DNA of 64,000 nt from Apis mellifera (Eukaryota > Arthropoda > Insecta > Hymenoptera > Apidae), in assembly GCF_003254395.2 (NCBI RefSeq), contig NC_037639.1, positions 8,732,501-8,796,500 of the forward strand, given 5' to 3'. Each line of letters begins with the position of its first letter. The first letter of the stretch is position 1. The notes beneath the pieces are model-generated. The model ran no database searches, was not told where the DNA came from, and was given only the letters and a program-made list of their open reading frames with translations. Shown piece by piece: positions 26,542-39,800 of the stretch. The position numbers and the translations under genes were made by a program.

Positions 26542-28128
26542 TCACAACACCAACGTCTTAGGATAATCTACGTCAAGCCGCAGGATCGGCGCAGCTGCAA
26601 TAGACGTGCGGCTTTACCCATTGTTTTACCACGAAATAACGATCGATAATTAATTGAGCGCGCGATAATGGGGCAAAATATCGCCAATCCACGGTTCGAT
26701 AAATTGTTTTCACTTTTCACGAATAATAACACGATATCGAAACTCGCGCGAAGAATTTACAAAAAGATATCTTCATCCAAAAAAATTCACTACATAACTT
26801 TCATTTTCGAAACTTCGTTACCAGATTAATATTATCGATCGCAAATAAATAATTCGTTCGAACAAAACTTTGCAGGATGCAAAAATTCCTGAGAATATCC
26901 ACATAAACGATTAAGAGAAACCTCGAAACCTCGATTATTTGTCACCGAGCCCAATAAGAACAACACTTCCCTTGCAAGACACGGGAAAAGAACGAATCGA
27001 TCTACGAATCGCGTGCACAGCTCCGCGTGGCTCCGCAAAAGAACCGAAACCCGAGACCGTTTCGTCTACCAATACGGGGGACATTAGCTGTAAAGGAGGA
27101 GGGGGAGGAGGCGCAAGTTTTTCGCGCCCCTTTAAAGTTTGGCGGTCACTCGACATGCGACTTTTATTGCTAATGCAGTCTGTGTCGTCAGATCCGGCAC
27201 AATAAACGTTGCGGTCCCCTTCGGTCGACGAAGAAGGCGTCGAGAAGGGAGGGAGGGGGAGGCTGGTACATACACGGAAAATATGGAGAGGCAGAGTCGA
27301 GACTATCCGTCGAGGCGAGGCGGAGAGGTGGATATGGCCATGGGGAGGAGGGGAGAGAGAGGGACACGCGGATGGTAGTTTTATGCAAGGGGCGATCGTT
27401 AATCAATCACGGGGGTCCGTGAGTCGAGTCTGTGGCCCGGGTGTCACGACCGGAAGGGCGGGAATGATCGAAGGAGAAGAGAGGGAGGGGGGAATAGGGA
27501 CGATAAATATTGTTTTTGCCACGATCCTTGGGACGTCCGCGGAGCGGCCAGCTCTCTGAGCGAGCTCGAGAGGGAGGAGGGGGTGGGAAAGGAAAAAAAG
27601 TTTCGAAGTTGTTGGAACCTGTTTCGTGGAAGACCGTTTTTACGCCCCCGCTTTCGTGCTTAGTTTTATTTATTTGGCCGCCTTTGACTTTGGCTCGATC
27701 TCGAAAGTTCGGTGAGCAACGAGAATCGTTTTCGAATAATCGCGTGATCGCGTTTATTTCATTCGAAAGTGGAAAGAGGCGCGTTTTAATTTCGGGAAGC
27801 ATCGAGGCGTGTGAACATATCGTACGTGTAGTTGGCATAATGTTGTGATAATGTTGAGGGTAAACGAGGATAAAATTAATAGGTGATTATGCAAATTGTT
27901 GGAAAATATGTTAATCGATGTAAGATAAGATACAAAATTATCCTCGTGCTTGTACGTTATTACGAGGATTCATCTATCCAAAACGAATGGCCGGAAGTTA
28001 AGTCGGTTGATGTTAATGTTTGCGTTGCTTAGAGAGAAATAAGAATATTTTAAATATATAACTTTTTTTTATATGAGGATAATAATTCGAGAGTAAAGGA
28101 TAGCTTTGCCAAAAAATCAATGAGACGT

Positions 28129-28153
28129 GTATATATATATATATATATATATA
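28129..28153. repeat. (TA)n microsatellite
   Basis: Uninterrupted TA run of about 25 bp. Confidence 0.95.
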
Positions 28154-29993
28154 CGTTATAACGGAGGATTGTGAGAGTATAAAGTGGAATAATTTTTAAA
28201 CTTTGCCTCTGGAATTTAATTTAACTATAACCCCCGTTGTAGAAACTACATATTCTGTTATTCGAAATATTATAGTCCATTGTTTCGGTCCATTGTTTTT
28301 TATCATTGTAAAAATTCCATGTTACATCAAATATTATTTTTACTGCTTCGTATTAATTCGTTAATTAAGGGAATTAATGTAGATTGAAAAAGAAAAAAGA
28401 AAAAACGTCATTTTTCTTTTCAATCGATTCAATGAACTTTATTTACGAATTGAAATCGAATTGTTGCACTGCTTTTTACTTCGATTACACTCCGATTATC
28501 GATATTTTTAACAATAGACCGAACATTTGTATTTATTAATCACAAACTCGAATGATACGAGTTTCATTTATTACCGGATCCGAACATTCTTTGATAATCA
28601 TTAACCCGTCAATAATTCATCACTTCAATTTTGACATTTCTCAATAATGAATACGAATTCCATAAATACACTGTATCCCATTTTATTTAATGCACAAATA
28701 ATTTCTTTAAACACAATAATTAATCATACAATTCTACCTACACATTTTTATTATTTCTTCTCCATCCTTTTATGTATATATATATATATATATACACCCC
28801 CAATTTTAAGTGTCACGTTTCAATACTTCGATACGAAATAAAACGCACGCGAAATTACGAAACGACATTACGTATCGCAACAAAATAATCACGATAACAG
28901 AAGGCACGATCTTAACATTCGAGATACGGTAGATCCACGGTAAATCTCCCCCGCCGACAGACGGAATGCGCAAACAAGACGACATTGCGAAACCGTGCGG
29001 GCCGTGCTTAATCGTGCCGCTTTTCCCGCGGCCGGATCCGCAGGCGTGTAACGCGGCTCGGATCGGTTATCGATCAAAGGGAAGTCGAGACAGGGCCGAA
29101 CAACGAATTGCCCCCCGGGCCAATTCGCAGCCAAGGCGTGGTCTTTTCTCTACGTCCGTTAATCTCCTGCAACCGCTCTAATCGCGGCAATTCGCGTCCA
29201 ATACGATCGTATCGGGCTGCCACGCAATGCTCGCGGGAGCGCAAGAGTCCGGTAGTGACCGATAGAACCGGCTAATCGTTCACGAATACTAATTACACAC
29301 CTCTAATCACCGATTCCGCGAAACGCCGCGTCGATCGTGGCCCCCGACACGCCTCATTCGATAATTCCCTCTGCCGCTCTCCGTTACTTCGACTGGCGAA
29401 TCCATTTTCTGGTAAAAGAACGTTCGACAGTTTTTCTTCTTGAAAAGTAAGACGATGAATCGGCCGATTAATGGATAAAATTAATACGGTGTCGAGGAAA
29501 TTTTATATTTTATAATCTGATGGTGATTTATCGTCTCTTTATATATCGTTTTTCAATTTCATTGTATTCATAATGTTGAAGAGTTATCGTGTAATATTTG
29601 TATCCCGCGTAAACATTTTCTTCGAGGTAGCATTTTTCTTTTTTCTTTTAGATTCTCTAAAGAATTATAATACAGTGTTTATTGTTCTGTCCCGGGCAAT
29701 CTCGATTAATTTACGACGGGATTTTTTTTTTTTCTAGGAAAAAAGAGAGGTCGTCACGTTAACGAAGATTATTTTTCCTTGTTCAAAGTCTCTCAACCCG
29801 AAAAGCGGGTTCATTATTGATACGCCTCGACATTTTGTCGACGCCTTAATGCCCCTCCACTCTTTAATGACGGCGTTAATAAGGATGGTGCTGCGCTACT
29901 TACGTGCTAAAGGACGCGACGAGGACGGAGGTAAACTGGTACACGGGCTTAATTACTCGTTGTGTCGGGGGGGAAAAAGTGATAATCGGTGCT

Positions 29994-30040
29994 GCTTACT
30001 CACCTGTAACAGAAAAGGGGGAGGGGGTGAAAAAAAATGT
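29994..30040 (-). promoter_or_regulatory. recursive (zero-exon) splice site candidate
   Basis: On the minus strand a ~25 base pyrimidine tract (runs of T, then CACCCCCTCCCCC, then TTTTCTG) ends in TTACAG and is followed with no gap by GTGAGTAAG. The junction lies between 30,004 and 30,003. Both halves are near-consensus, so the site combines a strong acceptor and a perfect donor, the architecture known from Drosophila ratcheting points that subdivide very long introns. It predicts a minus-strand transcript whose long intron spans this position. It could also be an acceptor for a real exon starting GTGAGT, or coincidence in a G-rich tract. Confidence 0.42.
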
Positions 30041-31698
30041 TCGGTTATTAATTGATTTATCGAGTGGGGATTAAAGAGAAAATGTTAAAGAGGGGGCCGT
30101 GGTTTATAAGGACGTGGTTTTATAAAGGGAACGGGCGGAATAATTGAAAAGAAGGAAGGAAGGAAAGCCTCTCTCGATGGCACTTAAGCCGCTGTTCCTT
30201 TTTTCGGCCAGACGGTCTCGCGAATACAGCTCGAGAAGGCTTGATTAAAAACGTGATCGTGAAAATTTGGTACACGATTTATCAACGTTTATTAAGCAAT
30301 TTGATGGAAGATAGGGGATTGGGGAGGGGAGGGGGATTTAACAGAGATTTGATTGACAGGGATCGTTAATGTAATACATTAGAGCAAAATTGAATTACCT
30401 TCTTTGCTTTTAATTATTCAAAATAACGAGTATCGATAATTTCATTGATAAAAATTAATAATGATATTACTTTTTTCCTTTTCAGTCAATACTTTTCTCT
30501 TAATTAACTCGTGGAAGGGAGAGAGAGAGAGAAAAAAAAGAAAATAACAAAAAAATTGCTCGACATATGTGGTAAGGCGCGTTCTCGTTTGCGTTATCGG
30601 AAAGGAAAGAAGGACTAATTATGACGCACGGTTTTTAACAGTGGAGGCAGAGAATGGAGGCGTACTCTCATTCAAATTAGCCGAGCTGCATAAACGAGGC
30701 GGCCAAGTGGCGTGGACGCGATATCCTATCGCGGATGAGTTTAATAGCGTTAATATTAACTAAGCAAACGAGCGAATGGAGTCATATCAGTTGTGCACGC
30801 ACGTGTATCGTTGGAACGTGCGTTCTATCGTTAAAGTTTGCACGTTGGAAGGCGTACACAACTTCCCTCCTGTTATAATTGTAACAAATATTACACCGTT
30901 CAATAAACTGGTAGCTGAACGTTTTATCTAGCTAATTGATAATCGAGAACTACCTTTGGACTTAGTTAAATGATCGATGACAAGTCGAATTTTTTCAACG
31001 ATCAAATATTCGACTTTTGATGATTTGAATAAAAAATTATTTTATTCCTAAAAGATGCAATTCTTTCTAAGAATTGATAATTAAATAAGAGAAGAAGAAT
31101 TAAAGTTATACAAAACAAAAGAGAGAGAAAAAATAAATTCATTATTTATGCAGTGCATAGATTCATGAATATGCAAGTTGAACAACCTTGAAAAAGTAGA
31201 AACATTAAGAAGATTCTACGAAAATAATTATTTCCGTTGTTTTCTCGTTACTACACTCTAGAATCGTTTTGATTCGAGATCAAAGCATACAAGCGAAACC
31301 TAATTAATTATTCCTGTTTAATGGACATGAACGTTGAAAACAGCGTGCGTTCACAATGCATCGGATAGAAATTTCAAAAGGAAATCTCGTTTCATCGGTA
31401 CACCCGTTTGCATATCGCGTCAACGTTCGCCCCTTTGTTTCTTTTGGCGGATTATAAGGTAGCGGAATCTTATTAGCCGAGGAGGAGGAGAGCGGCGGCG
31501 CCGCGACAATCCTGGAATGCGACAAAAAAGGATTCTCGATTCTTTAACGAATTCTCGGGACAATTAACGGCCCCGTTGACTCCATCCCGGGATGATCGTT
31601 GTAATGGTCTCATCAAACTATCGTTTCGAATATCGTTCCTCCGAAAATTAACTTAATCTAAATAATCCCGTTCCACGGCAGTTGATAACGCGATCGAG

Positions 31699-31722
31699 AC
31701 AGAGAGAGAGAGAGAGAGAGAG
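31699..31722. repeat. (GA)n microsatellite
   Basis: Uninterrupted GA run. Confidence 0.95.
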
Positions 31723-32283
31723 AAAAAGAAGAAAAAAAAACCCTTCTCGAAAACCTGTCCAATTTTCAAGTAATGCGATTTCAAGAACAACCGAATCGAG
31801 CGCGAAACGGCGAGGAGGAATCCGGTGTAACCGGTTCTTAATAAAAATGAAATCAAATTTTACAGCTTCGATCTCCCCCCTCCCCACTCACTACTCCCGA
31901 TCCAACGAGCGCGATCTTAAATTTCCAATCTGAAACTTTTGCACAACAACACGCCTCCTCCATAAAAGAGGATAGGAACGAAACCGCATCTCCCTTGGAA
32001 CAGGCCGGCTCTTCCCGTAACGATTGCGTAAATCGGCAATTTCCTATTTCGCGCCTCTCCAACGTTAAAGTCGTTCGTAAACACAGGTTCTGTGTCGAAA
32101 GATCGAGCGAGGGGACGGGGGGGAATCCTCTGGATGGTGCTCGGGTTAAAAAGAGAGAAAGGAAAAAAAAGAAATCGATGGAGAGAGAGGGGGGGCTCCG
32201 TAAATCGGCGAAGGATAATCCTGATGGGGCGCGTTGGTTGCGCGGCAACCAACCAAAGTGGCGACGATTCAAAAAATCGTAAA

Positions 32284-32311
32284 AGAGGAGGAGGAGGAGG
32301 AGGAGGAGGAA
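32284..32311. repeat. (GGA)n microsatellite
   Basis: Uninterrupted GAG/GGA run of about 28 bp; it explains poly-Gly and poly-Pro in overlapping chance frames. Confidence 0.95.
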
Positions 32312-33260
32312 GCGCGGAATACGGCCGATGGGTGGAGGGGAAAGTTTCGAAAGCGGGGTCCCGACGATTTTTATTCGACGGCCCGTTCCTAATTGGACGG
32401 GACCGGTGGTGGCTGCTACCTTTCGCTAATTTATTTATCGACAGAACGACGGGCCGACGCGCTTTCTGAGCCTCTCCTTCGCAGCTGGCCAATTTAATCC
32501 GCAGTTACGTGCTTCCCTTTCAACCGGGGATTAATCCTCTGGTCGGTAACGGTGATGCTTGTTATTCTGACGATATTGTTTCACCGTTTTTTGCACGCTA
32601 TTTCTCTCTCTCTCTTCTTTCTCCTCTCGTTTCTATTTCTTCGTTTGGTTACTACCATGGAACATAACCGTGAACGCGTGTCCAAGCATTGTAAATCTTT
32701 TAAAATATAACAAAAACTTGTATGCTTTTTTCTTTTCTCACTAAGATCTAATTTCTAACGCATCGTTTGTGATAAAATAAATTGTGATATCTTTCGAGTT
32801 CTAGGATTCTAGGAGGGGGATTCCACTTCGATTCCGCGTATATCTGTTAAGAAGCTGTCCTTCATTCTCTTAGCCTCGCACGGGGAAAAGAAAGGGAGGA
32901 AGAAAGGGAAAAAAAGGACGGCATCCTTAATGGGAAATTTGTGTTTAATCCGTGTGTTGACAAGGGAGGGATTCCCGCAGCGTCCTATCGATGATCCACC
33001 ATTTCCACGGACGAGCCTTCCTTCTTCGGCACGATGAAATTCAATCCGCAACCGGAGGATTCTCTCTCGTTAGGGATTACGCCTTTCGCTCCTTAAAATC
33101 CTGCCTCGCCGGCCCCGTATTGTCCCGCCGTAATAAGGTATTTTAATTGGTGGTTGTTATTATGTTCACCAGCCGGCCTGGATCCTGCCTCTCTTCGGGC
33201 TACCATCGACATAATCCGAGAACGGGAAGAAGCACGGGCAAAAAAGAGAATCGAGAGACG

Positions 33261-33289
33261 GAAGAAGAAGAAGAAGAAGAAGAAGAAAT
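33261..33289. repeat. (GAA)n microsatellite
   Basis: Uninterrupted GAA run, followed by a CT tract at 33,299-33,322. Confidence 0.95.
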
Positions 33290-34241
33290 AAGAGACGATC
33301 TCTCTCTCTTTCTCTCTCTCTCTGACTGTTGCGTCCTTCAGGAAAGAAAAACGGAGAGACGGCGGCCGGGAGAAGAATGAAAAGGGAAATGGAACCAAGT
33401 TCAGCCAGCTCGAGGAAAGAGAATGAAAGAGTGTAGAGGCCGTACCATAATGCTCGCTACCATATACAACATGGCGCGGAGAGGAAAGACAGCATCGGTT
33501 CGTACGTTGGGTGACCAAGGGTCAACCAGATACCAAGCGGGCTCTGTGTTTCGAATGCCTCGCGCCCGATTAATTGCACGCTGGCCAAGATTTATCGGGC
33601 ACAGGGATGAGAGCACGACTGAAACGGTATTCCGGCGCTCGTTCTTTGCAGCGGTAATTGCCCGGTACCGATTACTAATTGCTCGTACTCTCGGCCCACG
33701 GTGCCGGTTCACCGATTTGGGGGAGCGCGGCCGCGATGAAAATGCCACGAAACGAAGCATGTGACGACCGACACGGTGAAAGTATTTCGTTACGTTTCGT
33801 CGACAACAGGTTGGCCCGGCGAATCTTGCGGGAGATCTTGAGGCAAGATCTCGATTGATCGATGAGACGGAATTGAAATCCAACCACGAACATTCCTTTT
33901 TCAAAAACTCTCCGTGTCGTGGAATCGAGTGAAAAATTCTCGCGCGGTGGTCATTTGTAAATAATGAAACGCGTCTCGAAATTGAAGCCCTCAGACTGGC
34001 TGGAACTTTCGGAAAATGAAGTTGGAAAGCCACAATGTATAAGTACCCCTGCAAGGGCGCATATTTGAGTAGCCATTAACGGCTTTGGCCGTGGTTGCTT
34101 GTCAGTCGATAAAAGTTTTCATCTCGTCTCTCTTTCTCTCTCCTCCTTATAATACCTTCCTCCTCGTCCCTCGCAGACGTCTTTCTTTCTCGTGTCCTCT
34201 CGTCATCCTCCCTCTCTTTCCCGCCCCATTTCCATCTCGCA

Positions 34242-34244
<3 letters not shown>

Positions 34245-34294
<50 letters not shown>
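34245..34294. repeat. (TC)25 microsatellite, longest in window
   Basis: Fifty uninterrupted bases of TC. It produces poly-Ser/Leu and poly-Arg/Glu in the overlapping open frames, which are therefore not genes. Confidence 0.97.
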
Positions 34295-34296
<2 letters not shown>

Positions 34297-35533
34297 CCCC
34301 ATCTTCATCGGTTCGAAAATTCACCAACGCGAAACTCCAAACGACGGACCGTGTCCTCGCCTATACCAGGATTTCCACTCCTGTGATAGAGACGGCGGCG
34401 TGAATGTCGGTGCGTTAATAGACTTGAGCTTAACTTCTCCGCTAATGGCCACCACGGTCAAATTTGATATCCATTAAGCATAATGAGATAATAAAGTCGC
34501 CGAATGATCGTCGTTGAATTAATGGTTAAGTAAAATAAGGATGCTGGAGAAGTAGCCCGGTTAAAATCAATCAACAAGAAACGTGCGAAAAACCATACGT
34601 CATCAGTCGAGATTCTTAATTTCCCAAATTTTTATTTCGTTATTCCTATTTCCACGATAACTAACGCCTTAAGAATTCGATTAAATAGATCTTTCCTTCG
34701 ACCGTTTCTTTTCTTCGTCTCCGTTTTTTGGTTAATGAATATATCAAGTCGTTTTAACAATTGTTAATATTTATTCAGATATCGTTCGCTTCTCAAAGTG
34801 AATGCAGAGAAAGAAAAACTGGGAGTACTTTGTAATCCGATTTTTGAGAAATAAATCGTTGGTTGAACATTTCTGATGTGTTAAGCATAGACAGAGACAA
34901 ATAGACGTTTTCGAATAATTTTTATTTCGATGACCATTTAACGCCATCTCGCGCGCGAGCTCGTGCGATAAAAATTTTTGTTCATCCTTTGTAAGAAAAA
35001 TTGTAAAAAAAAAAAAATAATTCCGAAGGATTTAACCACGTCTCCGCATCGCTACGTACGAAATGAAATATAGATGCTGCGAGATACGAGGAGATATAGT
35101 ATTGAAAATTTGTCAAAAGAATCGTTTCGAACCCCTTACAAATCACGTTGCTTTTCGAAAAATATTACTCGGCCACGATAAAAAATCATCGCGCCCCCGT
35201 TCCTTCCACGGTTTGACTTGCACGGGGGATCCGTGACCCCCTCGTGTGTTCTACGCGGTGCATAGAATACGCGCTTTTTTATCAAAAGAATATACACGGC
35301 GGTGGGGAAATAAATAAATGCAGATTTCTGGCAGGGATTTTTCATTATCCGCGGATACGGGCGAGCCGGACACGCGTCATAAATCAGCGCCACTCTCAGC
35401 GTTCGTATAGAAAAATAAATGAACTTTTACGAAGTTTCATTCGTCCCTCGAAACTCCGTGGACACCGCGTATATCACCGCCGTCATCCCTCTCTCCATCT
35501 CCATGATTCGTGGAACGTGGAAAAGAGAGAGTG

Positions 35534-35560
35534 CGAGAGAGAGAGAGAGAGAGAGAGAGA
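35534..35560. repeat. (GA)n microsatellite
   Basis: Uninterrupted GA run. Confidence 0.95.
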
Positions 35561-36787
35561 AGTGAGCGCAAATTAGATTAAAGCTCGATAATTAAAACTA
35601 GAGGTTCGACGGTGTAATCTGCTGATGAAAATCTGCTCTGGTGTTTCGCCTCGTGCGCGCTAGCCAGTGTAGGTAGCCAGTTTCGATTTTATTTAAAACG
35701 CGTTAAACAACTTCGCTGCGGTTAATGCGACCGTCCATAAATCGCTTGGATGGGATAAAAGTTATCTATACTCGGGTCGCGGCCGATCGTTTCGGGATCG
35801 GGTTATTACGCTTTGCCCACTTATTCAACCGGGGTGTACTTTCACCTATCAAGCGGATTTTGAAACTGGATTAAAATATTGTGTCGAAGAAAATTAAAAA
35901 TATCGTATAATTTTAAGACGTTAATTGAAAAATAATGAAATATCGTTTGTCGTTAACGATGTTGTTTGATTATTGTACGAGGCGAGCTCCTATAAATCTT
36001 CAATTTATTAATTATTTTCGTCGATCAATGTTTTATAGCCGCACGCAGAAATTTCGCGTCATCGTTTCCCCCGCTACGAATCTCGCGCTTCTTTATAATC
36101 AGAGAATTCGATCGCAAATTTAAATCACACTCTCCGCGCAAATGATTTAATTAGCCCGTGACTTGAATTAATTGGTTAGACATAGTTCGAAAATCTCTTT
36201 ATTCGAACTTAAAAATTTATCCCGTGACGAATTAATTAACTACTTCGATAATTGATCATTGACTTAATTGTCGATCGAACTTTCGAACCAATAAACAATA
36301 TTCGCGAAAAGAATGTTGTCGGATGAAAGGAAAAAGAAGAAGTATTCGACAAATAATAAAAATATCTTATATATCGACACTATTCGAAAAAAAGAAAAAC
36401 TTTTTAATTTTTAAAATCAGGATTCGAATTCTACAAATAAAACGAAGCTCTTTATCTCTTATTTGATTGATCTCGATTATTGTTCCCGTTCGTCGCGCAA
36501 TAAACGAACGCTGCAAACGCTCTCTTCGATTCTAAGGCGATTGCCACGATTGCCGCTACCTTTATTTCTCGCAAACAATTCTGGAGGAAACAAGAGGAAG
36601 CAATAACATCGGTGCTCGACGTCAAGATCGAGGCAGGAATTCAACGAACCGGTCCACCTCGGTGACGATCAATCTCGTCCTACTTAAAATCATGAAAATA
36701 AACGGACGTTCGCGTGATCGATTCGATATTGCTTCTATTTTCTTTTTTTTCTCTCTACTTGGATGGATACATCGTGGCCATCATTCC

Positions 36788-36816
36788 ATTTACCTGATCA
36801 ATCCACTCAGGTAAAT
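36788..36816. promoter_or_regulatory. 10 bp perfect inverted repeat with paired CAGGTAA sites
   Basis: ATTTACCTGA and TCAGGTAAAT flank a 9 nt spacer. Each arm contains CAGGTAA, one of the heptamers bound by the early-embryo factor Zelda in flies and close to Snail/ZEB-type E-boxes (CAGGTA). The perfect symmetry suggests a paired binding site; occupancy in this organism is an inference. Confidence 0.4.
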
Positions 36817-39800
36817 TAGCCAATACGAATTAACGATCTTACAACGATCTTACTCGAACGACTGAGATATTATACGATAAAATAGACGTAACAAGCTCCG
36901 TACACATCCTGCTAACATCCTCGTCGAAAGAGAAAATAAACTCTATTCGCGAGATATTGAATTAGCTGGGAATCTCGATTGGATTAAATCCGCGAATCAT
37001 CGTTAACGATATATATCTAATCGTGAAAAAGTTTTCATGGCTTGTCAAATCGCTCGTTTCATTTATTTTCCATATAACTCGGGTGATATTTTATCGAGGA
37101 ATCTAATTTCGAACCGGTGATAACGGAGAAACATTAATTTTATCGTTTGTTGAAAAATGAATTTCTCTGGAATTAAATAATCGCGCTTTCTCCGAATCAT
37201 GGAAGAATTGAGAACGAGGAGAGGATCGTTCGAAAATGCAGACACAACTTATCGAAATCGCTATTCATTGAATACCTGTTCCCTGGTCAACGATCGTTTC
37301 AACTTATCTCGTACGAATCTCATTTCCCCGGTTTAATTACCGGCCCCCTCGTTCGCGATACTTATCTTCATGTTAAAATAATTAACGAAAAGTGCCATTG
37401 GCGAATTTAATAACGATTAACAAGATTATTACCCCGTGAAATATAATTTGAACGGGGGGGGGAAGGGGGGCGGATCAATCAAACTCGTGCTCGAATTTAC
37501 CCACCTGTACCTGGATTTATACGGTTTTAATTAACACCGGTGAAACACTGGAAAAATCCGGCGATAAACTTACACGAATTCGTATCTCTCTCTCTCGACG
37601 GACAACGTCTGTTAAATTTTCCGTAATCCGTCCATACGTGATAGCTCGAACCCTGCCCTCGAACCCCCACCCCAGCCCTGATCTTTTCCATTTACTTTCT
37701 AATCAACGGCACGACCCGTTTTTTGATCTCCGCCACTCGGCCGGAATTAGGAACGGTCAATATGTGCTTCGATTTCTATTACCGCGAAAGAATGTGATCC
37801 TATCGGCGCGTGATGAGTTTCAAACGAAATAACAGCGGAATTCCATAGATAGAATTCTCGTTAACGGATTCCGACGTACGTACATACACGGTTGCCCTCT
37901 ATCCTCCCTCGATAAATCGATTCGTCCGCTCCTTTTCTCCATTTCCGCCAATTTCGTTCCAATGCTTTTCCAACCGTTCCCACCGAATAAGGACTCGTTA
38001 CTCCGCCGCGAGCCCTGGAACCCGTTGTGGCGATCCGTTCGGCAACACAACGTGGAATGAAAATATACGGAAACCAATGCATGCCCACTTGAACATAGCA
38101 CGGCCACGAAAACGTGGACCACCAGGTGGTCGAGGGATGGAAAATTATGGAAACTTTGGCCCGTCAACTGCGTTTTCGACACTTGCTGTTTCCCGAGTTT
38201 TACTCGCTCGAGTGGAATAATTCGTCTTTCTTAGCCGAGTTAAAATTAAGATAAGATTAATTTCTGGTAATCGTGCAACGCACCCTCGTGTCACGGATAC
38301 TAAGATTATTAATTTTTCTATGCGAAATTTTCGATGAAGTGATGCACGTTAAAAAGAAAGTTAAGGTTAAACTTTTACGTTCTCTTTTTTTCATCGCGAG
38401 ATAAAATTAATTTGATCGAAATATTTTTTTCAAACGTAGTATTGAGATTAATCCGTTTGGCCTAATTTAATCCTTTTCGAGTACCAAGTATAATTAATAT
38501 CGTAATATATTACCAGTAACATTCTGTAAATAAGAGACAAACTTTTATCCCAAAGTTGTGGAACTTAATTAATTTCGGAATAAAACTTCCTGAGGCGAGT
38601 CGATCGTATTTATATATATACTTATTAGTAAAAGCTTCGAGAAACGAGCATTTTAAAACGAGCTGGCGAGAGAAATTAGGATCAATTTGCATAAAAATTG
38701 AAACGAAAATGGATTGTTCGACGAGTGTTCGATTAAAGTTTCTCTTTTAGGGGGGAGAGGAGGATGGAAACTGGGAATAGACAGTTTCTCGAAAGATTGC
38801 TTTATCGGTGGGAAACGGTAGTCGGCGGAAGGAGAAGCCAAAATAGATTCCGCGGGAAACGTTTTATGCGACGTAATGAGAGGAAAATGCACAGGTCCCG
38901 CGCAAAAAGAGTTGTGCACAGGTTCGCCGCGTGCCACCACCAACGACAATGGACAAAGTAAAATGCATTTGCAGAATGTTTCACATCCTCAGACAGAGCG
39001 TTCGTTGTCTAGACTAACAAATGACTCGAAGCTTTTGTGTCATTCCATTAAAAAAACGGCCACCGAGCTTTGTCCCGCGAGAAAAACTTACGCTTAAAAA
39101 CTCGAATTTTAATTTGTCGACACGCGCGCGCTTGCCCCAGAAACGTTTCCATATTCTTAATTAAGAGACTGACTAATGAATTGAAATTTCAATTAAACTC
39201 CTTTGAATACTTGAAAGATAAATTTTTTAAAACAGACCATCATTAATGATCAAGATCCGATGCGGCCAATTAATTGCCAAATTTACACCGACAGACTAAT
39301 TTACATAGTTTATAAAAATCTCTTTCCTTATTACGTTCTAAACGTTATCTACGTTGACAAATTAAAATCGAGATTAATATTAAACGAATGATTTGTCGAC
39401 TGAAAAAACAACGAACATTTGATCCGTGTGTACATCATTTTCGAAGAATATGACTCACGCTGGTTTCCAAACCATAATAAATAAACGCGTTAAATTAAAA
39501 TCCGAGAATTAGAGTGTCGATGACGAATCAAAACACAACCTCCTATCTTATACTTTTTGTATCCGGATCAAAACATTCTACAATTTCGAGAAACATCGTC
39601 ATCGTTAGTCGAGGACTGGTTCTAAAAGCGAAACCATCGGTTTCGGAACGGAATTTCAACATTCGTCCCTTGTTACAATTGCGAGCGACACGGCCGCAAA
39701 ATTTCGTCGCTGTCACGCGCTCGGTCAATGTCGGGACCAGTGTCGGCCAAAAGTTTGCGGGGGGAAAAAGGAGAAAAAAGACGGAGGGAATTCGCCGGCC

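Larger units (their letters stand above)
22265..29993. other. gene-free stretch, non-coding
   Basis: No gene is supported. Contents: a TTCC array, AT arrays near 24.7, 25.2, 28.1 and 28.8 kb, an 18 bp poly-T (25,157-25,174), a GA-rich tract at 24,870-24,925, and CpG-rich islands at 23.7-24.0, 26.4-26.6 and 28.9-29.4 kb. The island at 23,680-24,010 is open on both strands for 80-110 codons, but neither reading resembles a known domain or has convincing splice borders. Confidence 0.65.
30041..36787. other. gene-free stretch, non-coding
   Basis: No gene is supported. Microsatellites are GA (31,699-31,722), GGA (32,284-32,311), GAA (33,261-33,289), TC (34,245-34,294) and GA (35,534-35,560). The block 33,400-34,050 is open on both strands for 110-217 codons, but the translations are Arg/Ser-rich with no domain-like pattern. 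An E-box CACGTG-like word occurs at about 30,801. Confidence 0.65.

Noticed and set aside
29630..29745. Two strong acceptor-like sites (CTTTTAG at 29,651 and TTTCTAG at about 29,738)
   Set aside because: Each is followed by short frames with stops and no donor.
33401..34054. Long open frames on both strands (217 codons minus, 113 plus)
   Set aside because: Both translations are Arg/Ser-rich without domain pattern, the minus frame begins at a non-splice context, and simultaneous openness on opposite strands fits GC-driven stop depletion.
34085..34477. 130-codon plus frame across the (TC)25 tract
   Set aside because: Its centre is poly-Ser/Leu from the microsatellite.
36788..36816. CACTCAG|GTAAAT as a plus-strand recursive splice site
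   Set aside because: There is no pyrimidine tract before the CAG; the bases are better explained by the inverted repeat.
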